Part shown: one piece after another, positions 54,601-61,993 of the stretch
How positions within the stretch are numbered: position 1 is the first letter of the stretch
How the letters are laid out: each line of letters begins with the position of its first letter
Assembly: GCA_950054195.1 (NCBI GenBank)
Contig: CATLPG010000013.1
Location: 1 to 64,000, forward strand
Source of the DNA: an uncultured Saccharospirillaceae bacterium
GTDB taxonomy: Bacteria; Bacteroidota; Bacteroidia; Flavobacteriales_D; CAJJDF01
Length of the DNA stretch: 64,000 bases
Reading direction: 5' to 3'
Position numbers and translations under genes: made by a program
Notes under the pieces: model-generated
Database searches by the model: none
The model's input: only the letters and a program-made list of their open reading frames with translations
Told to the model about the DNA's origin: nothing

Positions 54601-54942
54601 TTAGTTGTAAACCGACTCTTTCTTAAATTCTTTTGTCAATAAATAATATACAACAGCTCTGTATTTATTTCTTTCAGACTTTCCATATGTATCAATTACT
54701 TTGTTGATAGCCTCATCTAATTTTGGTCCGTCTTTTAAACCTAATTTTTTAATCAAAAAATTGTTTTTAACTGTATCAATTTCTGATTGATCAGAACCTG
54801 CAACTGTAGCAGCATCTGCATTATAGATTGATGGTCCGCAACCGATGGTTACTTTAGTTAATAAATCTAAATCTGGCGTAACTCCACATTTTTCTTTTAA
54901 ATCACTTGCGTATTTCTCGATTAACTCGTCTCTTTTGCTCAT
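54601..54942 (-). CDS. DUF2853 family protein
   Basis: A 113-residue acidic soluble protein. KRDELIEKYASDLKEKCGVT, IGCGPSIYNADAATVAGSDQ and LIKKLGLKDGPKLDEAINKV are the standard blocks of DUF2853, a helical family with a known structure but no function. The whole protein is family-length. It is convergent with the Smr gene and transcribed alone. The minus-strand upstream region is AT-rich without a clear -7 match. Confidence 0.85.
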   Translation of the reverse strand: MSKRDELIEKYASDLKEKCGVTPDLDLLTKVTIGCGPSIYNADAATVAGSDQSEIDTVKNNFLIKKLGLKDGPKLDEAINKVIDTYGKSERNKYRAVVYYLLTKEFKKESVYN

Positions 54943-55135
54943 TGTTAATAGTTTAAATTGATTAATAGATGAATTTAAAATTAACTAAAAACTTTACTTT
55001 TACAAGACAAACCAGCGTTAAAATTTGGTTAAATGCTTTTACAATCAATTTGTTGAAAACATCTGATCAATTATCAAAATACAAACTTCAAAAAGCCTTA
55101 TATTTATTCTTCTTTAAAATTAAAGCGTCAATTTT

Positions 55136-55588
55136 ATGAAACACCTAAAAGTAGGAGATCAAGCTCCAGCTTTCAGCACCGAAGATCAAGATGGAAACAC
55201 CATTAAATTAAGTGATTACAAAGGTAAAAAAGTAGTACTCTATTTTTATCCAAAAGACAATACACCTGGATGTACGGCTCAGGCTTGTGATTTGAGAGAC
55301 AATTACAAAGCATTATTGAATGCCGGCTATGTTGTGCTAGGAGTTAGTCCAGACCATGCAAAAAGTCATAAAAAATTTATAGAAAAATTTGATTTGCCTT
55401 TCCCACTTCTTTTAGATGAAGACAAGGAAATCATGAATTTATATGGTGTGTGGGGATTGAAGAAATTTATGGGAAGAGAATACGATGGTGTTCACAGAAC
55501 GACCTTTATCATTGACGAGAATGGTATTATTGAAGAAATAATAGAAAAAGTAAAAACAAAAGAGCATGCTGCTCAAATATTGAAATAA
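55136..55588 (+). CDS. bcp: Thioredoxin-dependent peroxiredoxin (Bcp/PrxQ)
   Basis: A 150-residue PrxQ-type peroxiredoxin. The peroxidatic Cys46 and resolving Cys51 are in [37 protein letters not shown] is the N-terminal Bcp block. [20 protein letters not shown] and [11 protein letters not shown] are the later blocks. It reduces hydrogen peroxide and organic peroxides using thioredoxin. recA begins 1 bp after the stop, so the two are likely an operon, a pairing of oxidative-damage defence and DNA repair. Confidence 0.95.
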   Translation: MKHLKVGDQAPAFSTEDQDGNTIKLSDYKGKKVVLYFYPKDNTPGCTAQACDLRDNYKALLNAGYVVLGVSPDHAKSHKKFIEKFDLPFPLLLDEDKEIMNLYGVWGLKKFMGREYDGVHRTTFIIDENGIIEEIIEKVKTKEHAAQILK

Positions 55589-55589
55589 T

Positions 55590-56609
55590 ATGGCTACAGC
55601 AACGAAAGAAATAAATAAAGACAAATTAAAAGCATTACAAGCTACCATTGATCGTATTGATAAAACTTACGGTAAGGGTACTGTAATGAAACTTGGTGAT
55701 CGCCCAGTGCTAGATGTTGATGTTATTCCTACGGGATCATTAACGTTAGATTTAGCTTTAGGTGTTGGAGGGTATCCAAAAGGAAGAATTGTTGAAATAT
55801 ATGGTCCTGAATCTTCTGGTAAAACAACGTTAGCTATTCATGCTATTGCCGAAGTGCAAAAGCAAGGTGGAATTGCTGCAATTGTTGATGCTGAGCACGC
55901 TTTTGATCAATTTTATGCAAAAAACTTAGGAGTTGATACCGATAACCTATTGATTTCTCAACCTGATAACGGTGAGCAAGCATTAGAGATTGCTGATAAC
56001 TTAATTCGTTCAGGTGCAATTGATTTATTAATTGTGGATTCTGTTGCTGCATTAACTCCAAAAGCTGAAATCGAAGGCGAAATGGGAGATTCTCAAATGG
56101 GATTACAAGCACGTTTAATGTCTAAAGCATTAAGAAAGTTAACTGCTAGTATCAATAAAGCACAGTGTACGTGTATTTTCATTAACCAATTAAGAGAGAA
56201 AATTGGTGTAATGTTTGGTAACCCAGAAACGACTACTGGAGGTAACGCTCTTAAATTTTATGCTTCTATCCGATTAGACATTAGAAGATCTACTCAAATT
56301 AAAGGCTCTGAAGAAGTAATGGGGAACAGAACGAAAGTAAAAGTTGTTAAAAACAAAGTTGCTCCTCCATTTAGAAAGGCTGAATTTGATATTATGTACG
56401 GAACGGGAATTTCAAAAACGGGAGAAATTTTAGATATCGCTGTAGAGAAAAACGTGATCCAAAAAAGTGGTTCTTGGTTTAGCTATGGGGAAACCAAATT
56501 AGGACAAGGTAGAGATGCCGTAAAAGACTTAATTGGAGACAACCCAGAATTACAAGAAGAAATTGAAGGAAAAATTAAAGCGTTGATTAAAGAAGAGGAA
56601 GGGATATAA
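55590..56609 (+). CDS. recA: Recombinase RecA
   Basis: A 339-residue DNA-dependent ATPase that drives strand exchange and induces the SOS response. Walker A is GPESSGKTT (about 71), then [16 protein letters not shown], the Walker [11 protein letters not shown], loop L1 [17 protein letters not shown] and loop L2 [20 protein letters not shown]. No intein is present and the length is normal. It follows bcp by 1 bp; ATG 55590 gives the usual N-terminus. No LexA-like box is evident in front of bcp-recA. Confidence 0.97.
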   Translation: MATATKEINKDKLKALQATIDRIDKTYGKGTVMKLGDRPVLDVDVIPTGSLTLDLALGVGGYPKGRIVEIYGPESSGKTTLAIHAIAEVQKQGGIAAIVDAEHAFDQFYAKNLGVDTDNLLISQPDNGEQALEIADNLIRSGAIDLLIVDSVAALTPKAEIEGEMGDSQMGLQARLMSKALRKLTASINKAQCTCIFINQLREKIGVMFGNPETTTGGNALKFYASIRLDIRRSTQIKGSEEVMGNRTKVKVVKNKVAPPFRKAEFDIMYGTGISKTGEILDIAVEKNVIQKSGSWFSYGETKLGQGRDAVKDLIGDNPELQEEIEGKIKALIKEEEGI

Positions 56610-56653
56610 CCGTTTTCTTAAAGTTTCACTCCAACAAATAATCAAATCAAATT

Positions 56654-56687
56654 AAAATGCTCCTTTTGGGAGCATTTTTTATTTTTG
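56654..56687 (+). terminator. recA terminator overlapping the next promoter
   Basis: AAAATGCTCC (56654-56663), loop TTTTG, GGAGCATTTT (56669-56678) and six T form a good intrinsic terminator. TATTTTTG (56680-56687), a TAnnTTTG -7 element 19 bp before the TPR gene start, begins in the same T-run. Confidence 0.8.
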
Positions 56688-56706
56688 TACTATAGAAAAC
56701 ATAATT

Positions 56707-57744
56707 ATGAAACAGTACTTTTTCATATTCCTCTCATTTTTGGCTTTCACATCATGTAATAGTGATGAAAAAGCTAATACTAGTAATGAAATAGAAAACA
56801 ACGAAAAATCTGAAATTGAAATATTAAACGAAGCAATAATTGCTCAGCCTAACAACTATCAAGTTTACATTAATCGAGCTGATTTTTATATTAAAAATGG
56901 TCAGTTTGCTGATGCAAAAGCTGATGCTGATAAAGCATTAAAGCTAAACCCAAATGTTGCTGAAGTTTCGTACACAAAAGGAGTTATTTTATTAGAAACT
57001 GGTCAAATTGAACCTTCCATTCCTTTTTTCGAACACGCTATTGAATTGGATACCAATCATGCCCGTTCCTATTTAAAATTGGCTTACATCAACTTAGCGA
57101 TTCCTAATTACGATAAATCCATTAAACTTATAAATAAGGCACTACGAATTAATAAATTCATTGCTGAAGGTTACTTTTTAAAAGGGATGTGGTATGAGAA
57201 GCAAGGAAATTTAGCTTTAGCTTCATCCTCATACCAAACAGCGATTCAAACACGAGGAAATTATTACGAAGCTTATATTGCCCAAGGAATTGTTCATGAT
57301 AAACAAGACAATCCCTTAGCTATCGATTTCTTTAAAAGTGCTATTGAACTTCGTCCTACAAGTGTAGAAGCTTGGCGATTAATGGGAATAAGTTATAAAG
57401 ATCATGGACAATATGAAGAAGCATTAATTTGTTTTGACTCCATTATTAGTATGCACCCTACCTTCGAAGTAGCTTATTTTGATAAAGGTGCTACCCTACT
57501 CCAACTATGTTATGACAACAATCCTAAAGAAAAAAATGATTCGTTAATGAATGAAGCTTTATCTTTATTTAATCAAGCGTTAACAGTGAATAAAAACTAT
57601 GTTGATGCTAAGTATAACAAAGGATTAATTTTAGAAGAACAGGGTAAATTGGCTGAAGCTCGACAGGAATATAAAGAGATTTTAGAGTTAGAAACCAATT
57701 ATTCACTTGCTATTGAAGGGTTGAACCGTTTAGATAAGAAGTAA
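56707..57744 (+). CDS. TPR-repeat lipoprotein
   Basis: A 345-residue lipoprotein (signal FFIFLSFLAFTSC, Cys17) with at least seven tetratricopeptide repeats, such as YQVYINRADFYIKNGQFADA, LLETGQIEPSIPFFEHAIEL and DAKYNKGLILEEQGKLAEAR. It is probably attached to the outer or inner membrane and serves protein contacts. It has its own promoter element overlapping the recA terminator. The DUF3817 gene begins 1 bp after its stop. Confidence 0.85.
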   Translation: MKQYFFIFLSFLAFTSCNSDEKANTSNEIENNEKSEIEILNEAIIAQPNNYQVYINRADFYIKNGQFADAKADADKALKLNPNVAEVSYTKGVILLETGQIEPSIPFFEHAIELDTNHARSYLKLAYINLAIPNYDKSIKLINKALRINKFIAEGYFLKGMWYEKQGNLALASSSYQTAIQTRGNYYEAYIAQGIVHDKQDNPLAIDFFKSAIELRPTSVEAWRLMGISYKDHGQYEEALICFDSIISMHPTFEVAYFDKGATLLQLCYDNNPKEKNDSLMNEALSLFNQALTVNKNYVDAKYNKGLILEEQGKLAEARQEYKEILELETNYSLAIEGLNRLDKK

Positions 57745-57745
57745 T

Positions 57746-58045
57746 ATGTTAAAAACAGGTATTGGGCAACTTCGCGTTTTAGGTTTTCTTGAGGGATTAT
57801 CTTATATAATTTTACTATTTATTGCAGTTCCTTTCAAATACTTACTTGACGAACCAATACTAGTTAAAATTGTTGGTCAAATTCACGGTTTGCTGTTTGT
57901 AGCTTTTGTTATTTTTACACTCATTTTAGCAAAAGAAAAAAAATGGGATTTTAAAGCTATCACAGGGCCTGTACTACTTTCCAGCATCATACCTTTTGGT
58001 ACTTTTTATGTGGATAGGAAAATCCTTACACCTCTAATAGACTAA
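57746..58045 (+). CDS. DUF3817 small membrane protein
   Basis: A 99-residue protein with three hydrophobic helices. GIGQLRVLGFLEGLSYIILL, PFKYLLDEPILVKIVGQIHG and LFVAFVIFTLILAKEKKWDF are the DUF3817 blocks: the first helix with FLEGLSY and the IHG motif before the second. The family is widespread and uncharacterised. It starts 1 bp after the TPR lipoprotein and ends its transcript; the next gene has a separate promoter. Confidence 0.85.
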   Translation: MLKTGIGQLRVLGFLEGLSYIILLFIAVPFKYLLDEPILVKIVGQIHGLLFVAFVIFTLILAKEKKWDFKAITGPVLLSSIIPFGTFYVDRKILTPLID

Positions 58046-58083
58046 TTCTAGTTTTCATTCACTATAAAATCGTGTTAAAGTGA

Positions 58084-58112
58084 TTGACTTATTTATATAA
58101 ATATTAGCTTTG
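58084..58112 (+). promoter_or_regulatory. Promoter TTG-N18-TAGCTTTG
   Basis: TTG at 58084-58086, 18-bp spacer and TAGCTTTG at 58105-58112 fit the Bacteroidota sigma-factor consensus TTTG-N17-20-TAnnTTTG. It lies 20 bp before the start of the repeat-containing sorting-domain gene. This is the best promoter match in the window. Confidence 0.6.
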
Positions 58113-58132
58113 GCTAAATATAAATTTATCTT

Positions 58133-59959
58133 ATGAAAAAAATAATTACGTTATTATTATTAACCTCTATATCAACAGTTTTTGGGCAACGATATTACTG
58201 GGGAGTTGGGGCTTTAGTTGGAGCAGCAGATGCTGAATTTCAAAATTCTTTTGTGCTAACTGGCAACCCTGGTGGGATTAGTGCTACTAATTGGACAGCA
58301 TTAAGTATTAACGATGCTAACGGTTCACCTGGTGCTGCTTATTGGACAAGAAATTTAATAGGTAGGTCTCAAGGGGCATATAGCAATACTAGTCCAGTAA
58401 TAACATCTCCTTCTCAAGCCAATGGAACAGCTATTTTTGATTCAGATTTTTTGGACAATGGAGGTGCGATAGGAGCTTTTGGTACAGGTAGTTCTCCATC
58501 TCCGCACAGAGGTGAATTAATCTCTCCTCGTATGGACTTTACTGGTTATACTGACACATTAATGGATTTTCGTTTTTTCTCTCGTTATAAAAATTTTAAT
58601 ATTAGTCTATTAGCTGTCTCATTTTCTACAGATGATGGTACTTCCTGGACAACTCCTATTGATTACCGATCGTATCAAGCAGAAGAAACAGATGGTTTCA
58701 TTAGATTACCTATTCCTGATCAATTTACTGCTGGTGTAGCTAATTTGACTCAATGCAGAGTTAAATTTATTTTTGATGGAGATTATTACTATGCTATCTT
58801 AGATGACATATCTTTTATGAATAGATGTGCTGAAACCACCTCATCTACAACAGATACAGCTTGCGTAAGTTATACTTCTCCTAGTGGTAAAACATTTGAT
58901 ACTACAGGAATATATTTGGATACAATAACGAACACTGTGGGATGCGATTCAATTATCACTATTAACCTAACTATTAGTGATACTACATCTAGCACTATGG
59001 ACGTAGCTGTTTGCTATAGCTATACTTCGCCAAGTGGTAAAGTTTGGAATATGTCAAATACCTATTTAGATACAATTGCTAACACGGCTGGTTGTGACTC
59101 AATTATCACAATAAACCTAACGGTAAATCAAACATTTGCATCATTTAGCGATACCGGATGTTTAGATTACACTTCACCTAGTGGGAAAGTTTGGGATACA
59201 ACTGGAATTTATACTGATACAATTACAAATAACTTAGGTTGTGATTCGGTACTTACTATTGATGTATTTATTTCAACATATCCTCCAAATGATACGGCAA
59301 GAGATACTATTTGCAATGATGGAAGTTATGATTTGATGGGAATGCCTGTTATACTGGTTGATACCATAAGTGATTCGTTATTTTTTTCTGGTAATTTACC
59401 ATGCCCTCAAAATACAACCTTTCTTATATATGTAAAAGCTAAGGCTGATTTTGAAATTGAGCAGCCACTTAGTCCAATTTATGTCGGAGATTCCATCAAC
59501 CATACTATCAGTATAGGTGATAATGATGACGTAATTTGGTATTCGGCTATTGGACCATTATCATCTGATTCTGTCTATAAATTAACTTACCTAGATACGG
59601 GAGATTTCTATATTTATGCAGAAGGAGTTATTGATGGTTGTACTGTATATGATACAATCACAATAACTGTATTACCAGACACTAACAGTTCTGGCATTTA
59701 CGAAATTAATAAATCATTTATCAAAGTATACCCAAACCCTACAACGGATATGCTAACCGTTGATATGAGCGAATTGACAAGTTCTAAAACAATCGAATTA
59801 TCGATATATAATGCTGCTGGAAGTCTAGTAGAAAAAATTCAACGAGGTGGAAATAATAAACTAACTATTTCAATGGATAACTATATTAGAGGTAACTACT
59901 ACCTATTAATTAGTAGTGAAAATTTTAAAAAATCTATTCCTTTTGTAGTAGCTGAATAG
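58133..59959 (+). CDS. Secreted repeat protein with type IX sorting domain
   Basis: A 608-residue secreted protein (signal KKIITLLLLTSISTVFGQ). The first half is a beta-rich domain with an aspartate-rich segment (FDSDFLDNGGAIGAFGTGS; YYYAILDDISFM) that resembles a jelly-roll or MAM-like carbohydrate-binding module. Three repeats of about 42 residues follow, each starting with C.SYTSPSGK.. and ending GCDSIITINLT (from about 58860 to 59275). The end has a PKD-like stretch and the type IX domain IKVYPNPTTDMLTVDMSEL to KKSIPFVVAE. It is probably an adhesin or surface protein. Confidence 0.82.
   Translation: MKKIITLLLLTSISTVFGQRYYWGVGALVGAADAEFQNSFVLTGNPGGISATNWTALSINDANGSPGAAYWTRNLIGRSQGAYSNTSPVITSPSQANGTAIFDSDFLDNGGAIGAFGTGSSPSPHRGELISPRMDFTGYTDTLMDFRFFSRYKNFNISLLAVSFSTDDGTSWTTPIDYRSYQAEETDGFIRLPIPDQFTAGVANLTQCRVKFIFDGDYYYAILDDISFMNRCAETTSSTTDTACVSYTSPSGKTFDTTGIYLDTITNTVGCDSIITINLTISDTTSSTMDVAVCYSYTSPSGKVWNMSNTYLDTIANTAGCDSIITINLTVNQTFASFSDTGCLDYTSPSGKVWDTTGIYTDTITNNLGCDSVLTIDVFISTYPPNDTARDTICNDGSYDLMGMPVILVDTISDSLFFSGNLPCPQNTTFLIYVKAKADFEIEQPLSPIYVGDSINHTISIGDNDDVIWYSAIGPLSSDSVYKLTYLDTGDFYIYAEGVIDGCTVYDTITITVLPDTNSSGIYEINKSFIKVYPNPTTDMLTVDMSELTSSKTIELSIYNAAGSLVEKIQRGGNNKLTISMDNYIRGNYYLLISSENFKKSIPFVVAE
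58860..59275 (+). repeat. Three tandem SYTSPSGK repeats within the adhesin-like gene
   Basis: Three coding repeats of about 126-141 bp. Each unit has Cys-x-x-Tyr-Thr-Ser-Pro-Ser-Gly-Lys at the front and Gly-Cys-Asp-Ser near the end, so two cysteines per repeat could pair. Protein conservation exceeds DNA conservation. Confidence 0.75.
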
Positions 59960-59989
59960 ACAAAGTAAAATAATTAGTTAATTAAACGT

Positions 59990-60019
59990 GAGACTGGTTT
60001 TATAATCAGTCTCTTTTTT
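59990..60019 (+). terminator. Terminator of the adhesin-like gene
   Basis: GAGACTGG (59990-59997) and TCAGTCTC (60006-60013) form a 7-8 bp stem, followed by six T. The TTG start of the next gene is only 10 bp further. Confidence 0.7.
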
Positions 60020-60029
60020 ATGGAATATA

Positions 60030-60725
60030 TTGAAAAGAGCTATCATTATTTCCTTGGCTACATTTATACTCGGTCCATTACCGTTTATTTTGTTTAGCAT
60101 ACAAACAAATACACTTTTGCCTGCTAATAATGTCGATTTCCCTTTTGTATTTATTTGGACCATGTCGATAGGAGACACGATACTTCTGCCAATCATTAAT
60201 GCAAAAATTGGGTTATTATTCTTTGACAAACTATCAACTGTTGAAAAAAACAAAAACGTACGATTTTTATGGATATTAGCCAGCATGATTTTTATTTTAT
60301 CCTTTTTTTTTAATAGCATTACTCACTATAGTTGGGCAATGGATAATTTTAGCGATTTCATGGGACTACTACCAGGTGACATGACTATTGGTGGCTGGTG
60401 GCATTATATTTTTAGCATTTTAGAAATGTTTTTAATAGGCTTTTTCTACATATTATGGCATGTTGCTATTAAAGAAAATAACACAACTGCTCTTACATTT
60501 ATTAAGAAAAGTTGGTGGTGGATTTTTGCCTTTTCTACATTAATGATTGCAAACTTTTTTCAACAGTATTTTACTGTATATAACGAGCCATTTTTAGAAG
60601 CTTTGAAAGCAGCTAAGTTTACTTTTTTTCCATTAATAGCTACCGTAGCATTAAGACTAATGTTTTTTTATTTAGAAAAGCATTCAAAGAAAACAAATTT
60701 ACTTTCTCCTCCTCTTGCTTATTGA
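60030..60725 (+). CDS. Hypothetical polytopic membrane protein
   Basis: A 231-residue inner-membrane protein with about six hydrophobic helices. Its start is TTG 60030, as no in-frame ATG lies nearby and the first segment (KRAIIISLATFILGPLPFIL) already begins there. Conserved-looking elements are WAMDNFSDFMGLLPGDMTIG, GWWHYIFSILEMF and WHVAIKENN. I recognise no family. The terminator just upstream means that its promoter must overlap the hairpin or be read-through. Its end overlaps the convergent small membrane-protein gene by 27 bp. Confidence 0.6.
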   Translation: MKRAIIISLATFILGPLPFILFSIQTNTLLPANNVDFPFVFIWTMSIGDTILLPIINAKIGLLFFDKLSTVEKNKNVRFLWILASMIFILSFFFNSITHYSWAMDNFSDFMGLLPGDMTIGGWWHYIFSILEMFLIGFFYILWHVAIKENNTTALTFIKKSWWWIFAFSTLMIANFFQQYFTVYNEPFLEALKAAKFTFFPLIATVALRLMFFYLEKHSKKTNLLSPPLAY

Positions 60726-61148
60726 GAAAGATAAAAAAACCAAACAAAGAGTTAATATGATTTGAAAAACAAAAACAACATTCAGTGATTGATTTATAAG
60801 ACCTCCTCCTCTATTAATTATCGTATTAAGAGATGATAAAAGAGCTATAAAATATGAACTCAAAAGAATGCCGATCAAAATATGTATAACCATACTATAG
60901 TTTACATACATATTTTTTAAATCAAAAGTCGTTAAACGGATTAGGGTGATTAAACTAGAAACTATAAAGACTAATACAATAAAAACATCTATTGACTTAA
61001 TAACAATATAAGTGTCATGTATGGGAACATCATATACGCTATTATCTATACTTTTAAAACCCAGAATATATTTATGCATAATAAGAGTTAACAAGACAGA
61101 TATTAAACCCAAAAATAACTCTCTTAAAATTCCCTTGACTATAGACAT
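60699..61148 (-). CDS. Hypothetical small membrane protein
   Basis: A 149-residue protein with four hydrophobic helices. I chose ATG 61148 (MSIVKGILRELFLGLISVLL), 16 bp after the cdsA stop; a longer frame from 61202 would overlap cdsA by 38 bp. The motif VPIHDTYIVI after the first helix recalls the HDTYFV segment of cytochrome-oxidase subunit I, but the protein is far too small and lacks haem ligands. Such HDTY proteins occur in other Bacteroidota. It is the last gene of the ftsH-cdsA unit. Confidence 0.55.
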   Translation of the reverse strand: MSIVKGILRELFLGLISVLLTLIMHKYILGFKSIDNSVYDVPIHDTYIVIKSIDVFIVLVFIVSSLITLIRLTTFDLKNMYVNYSMVIHILIGILLSSYFIALLSSLNTIINRGGGLINQSLNVVFVFQIILTLCLVFLSFSISKRRRK

Positions 61149-61164
61149 AAAAGCATATGCTCGT

Positions 61165-61992
61165 TTATATATACAACAGATAAACAATAATAAGTGGAGC
61201 ACTTAATAGAATACCATCAAATCGGTCGAGTACACCTCCATGACCTGGAAAAATAGTCCCAGAATCTTTTACATTACCACTACGCTTGAGCAATGATTCT
61301 GTTAAATCACCAAGTGTTCCGAAAACACCAATAATCACTGCCATAATCATCCAATGGAACGTTGAGCTATCGGTAAAGTAACCAAATAAATAACCTGCAA
61401 CTACAGCAAAAGCTACTCCTCCTACAAAACCTTCCCAAGTTTTCTTCGGAGATACTCTTTCAAATAGTTTTGTTCGACCAATTAAGCGACCAGTTAGATA
61501 AGCCATAGAATCATTCGTCCATAGGATAATAAAAAAACCAATGAGTAAATTCCAATTGGTACTAAGACCAATTTTATCATATAAATCCCCATTAAATGAT
61601 AAGTAATTTAAGCTAGCAAAAGGTACTGTTATGTAGAGTAATGCAAAGAGTGTACTACTAATATTTTGGTAAGGTATGTCATCTTTAGCAAATAACTCTT
61701 GTAAAATTAATATGACAGCCAGCGGTATAATTAGCGCTATGTAATATAAATCTATGGAATCAATAATTGATACAGCTGCTAGGATCAGATATACCCAAAT
61801 ATTAGCAACGATACCCGAACGCAAATTATGAGATAACTCTTTGCCCATAAGGATTCGATAAAACTCATAAGTTCCTATGCAGGAAAAAATAAAAAACAGC
61901 GCTGCAGTACTATACTGATTCCAAGAAATAGCACTTATTAAAATTCCAATAAAAGCAATGCCGGTGAGCGCTCTAACAACAATATCTTTCAA
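61165..61992 (-). CDS. cdsA: Phosphatidate cytidylyltransferase
   Basis: A 275-residue integral inner-membrane enzyme that makes CDP-diacylglycerol from phosphatidate and CTP. About eight helices are seen, with the CDP-alcohol signature toward the C-terminus: KKTWEGFVGGVAFAV and DLTESLLKRSGNVKDSGTIF, PGHGGVLDRFDGILLSAP. I chose TTG 61992 (LKDIVVRALTGIAFIGIL), which gives the usual short N-terminus and lies 1 bp after the ftsH stop. ATG 62037 adds 15 residues and overlaps ftsH by 44 bp. Confidence 0.93.
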   Translation of the reverse strand: MKDIVVRALTGIAFIGILISAISWNQYSTAALFFIFSCIGTYEFYRILMGKELSHNLRSGIVANIWVYLILAAVSIIDSIDLYYIALIIPLAVILILQELFAKDDIPYQNISSTLFALLYITVPFASLNYLSFNGDLYDKIGLSTNWNLLIGFFIILWTNDSMAYLTGRLIGRTKLFERVSPKKTWEGFVGGVAFAVVAGYLFGYFTDSSTFHWMIMAVIIGVFGTLGDLTESLLKRSGNVKDSGTIFPGHGGVLDRFDGILLSAPLIIVYLLYI

Positions 61993-61993
61993 A

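Noticed and set aside
60699-61148. Cytochrome-oxidase subunit I fragment
   Set aside because: Only the HDTY motif is shared; haem- and copper-binding histidines are missing and the protein is a complete small membrane protein.
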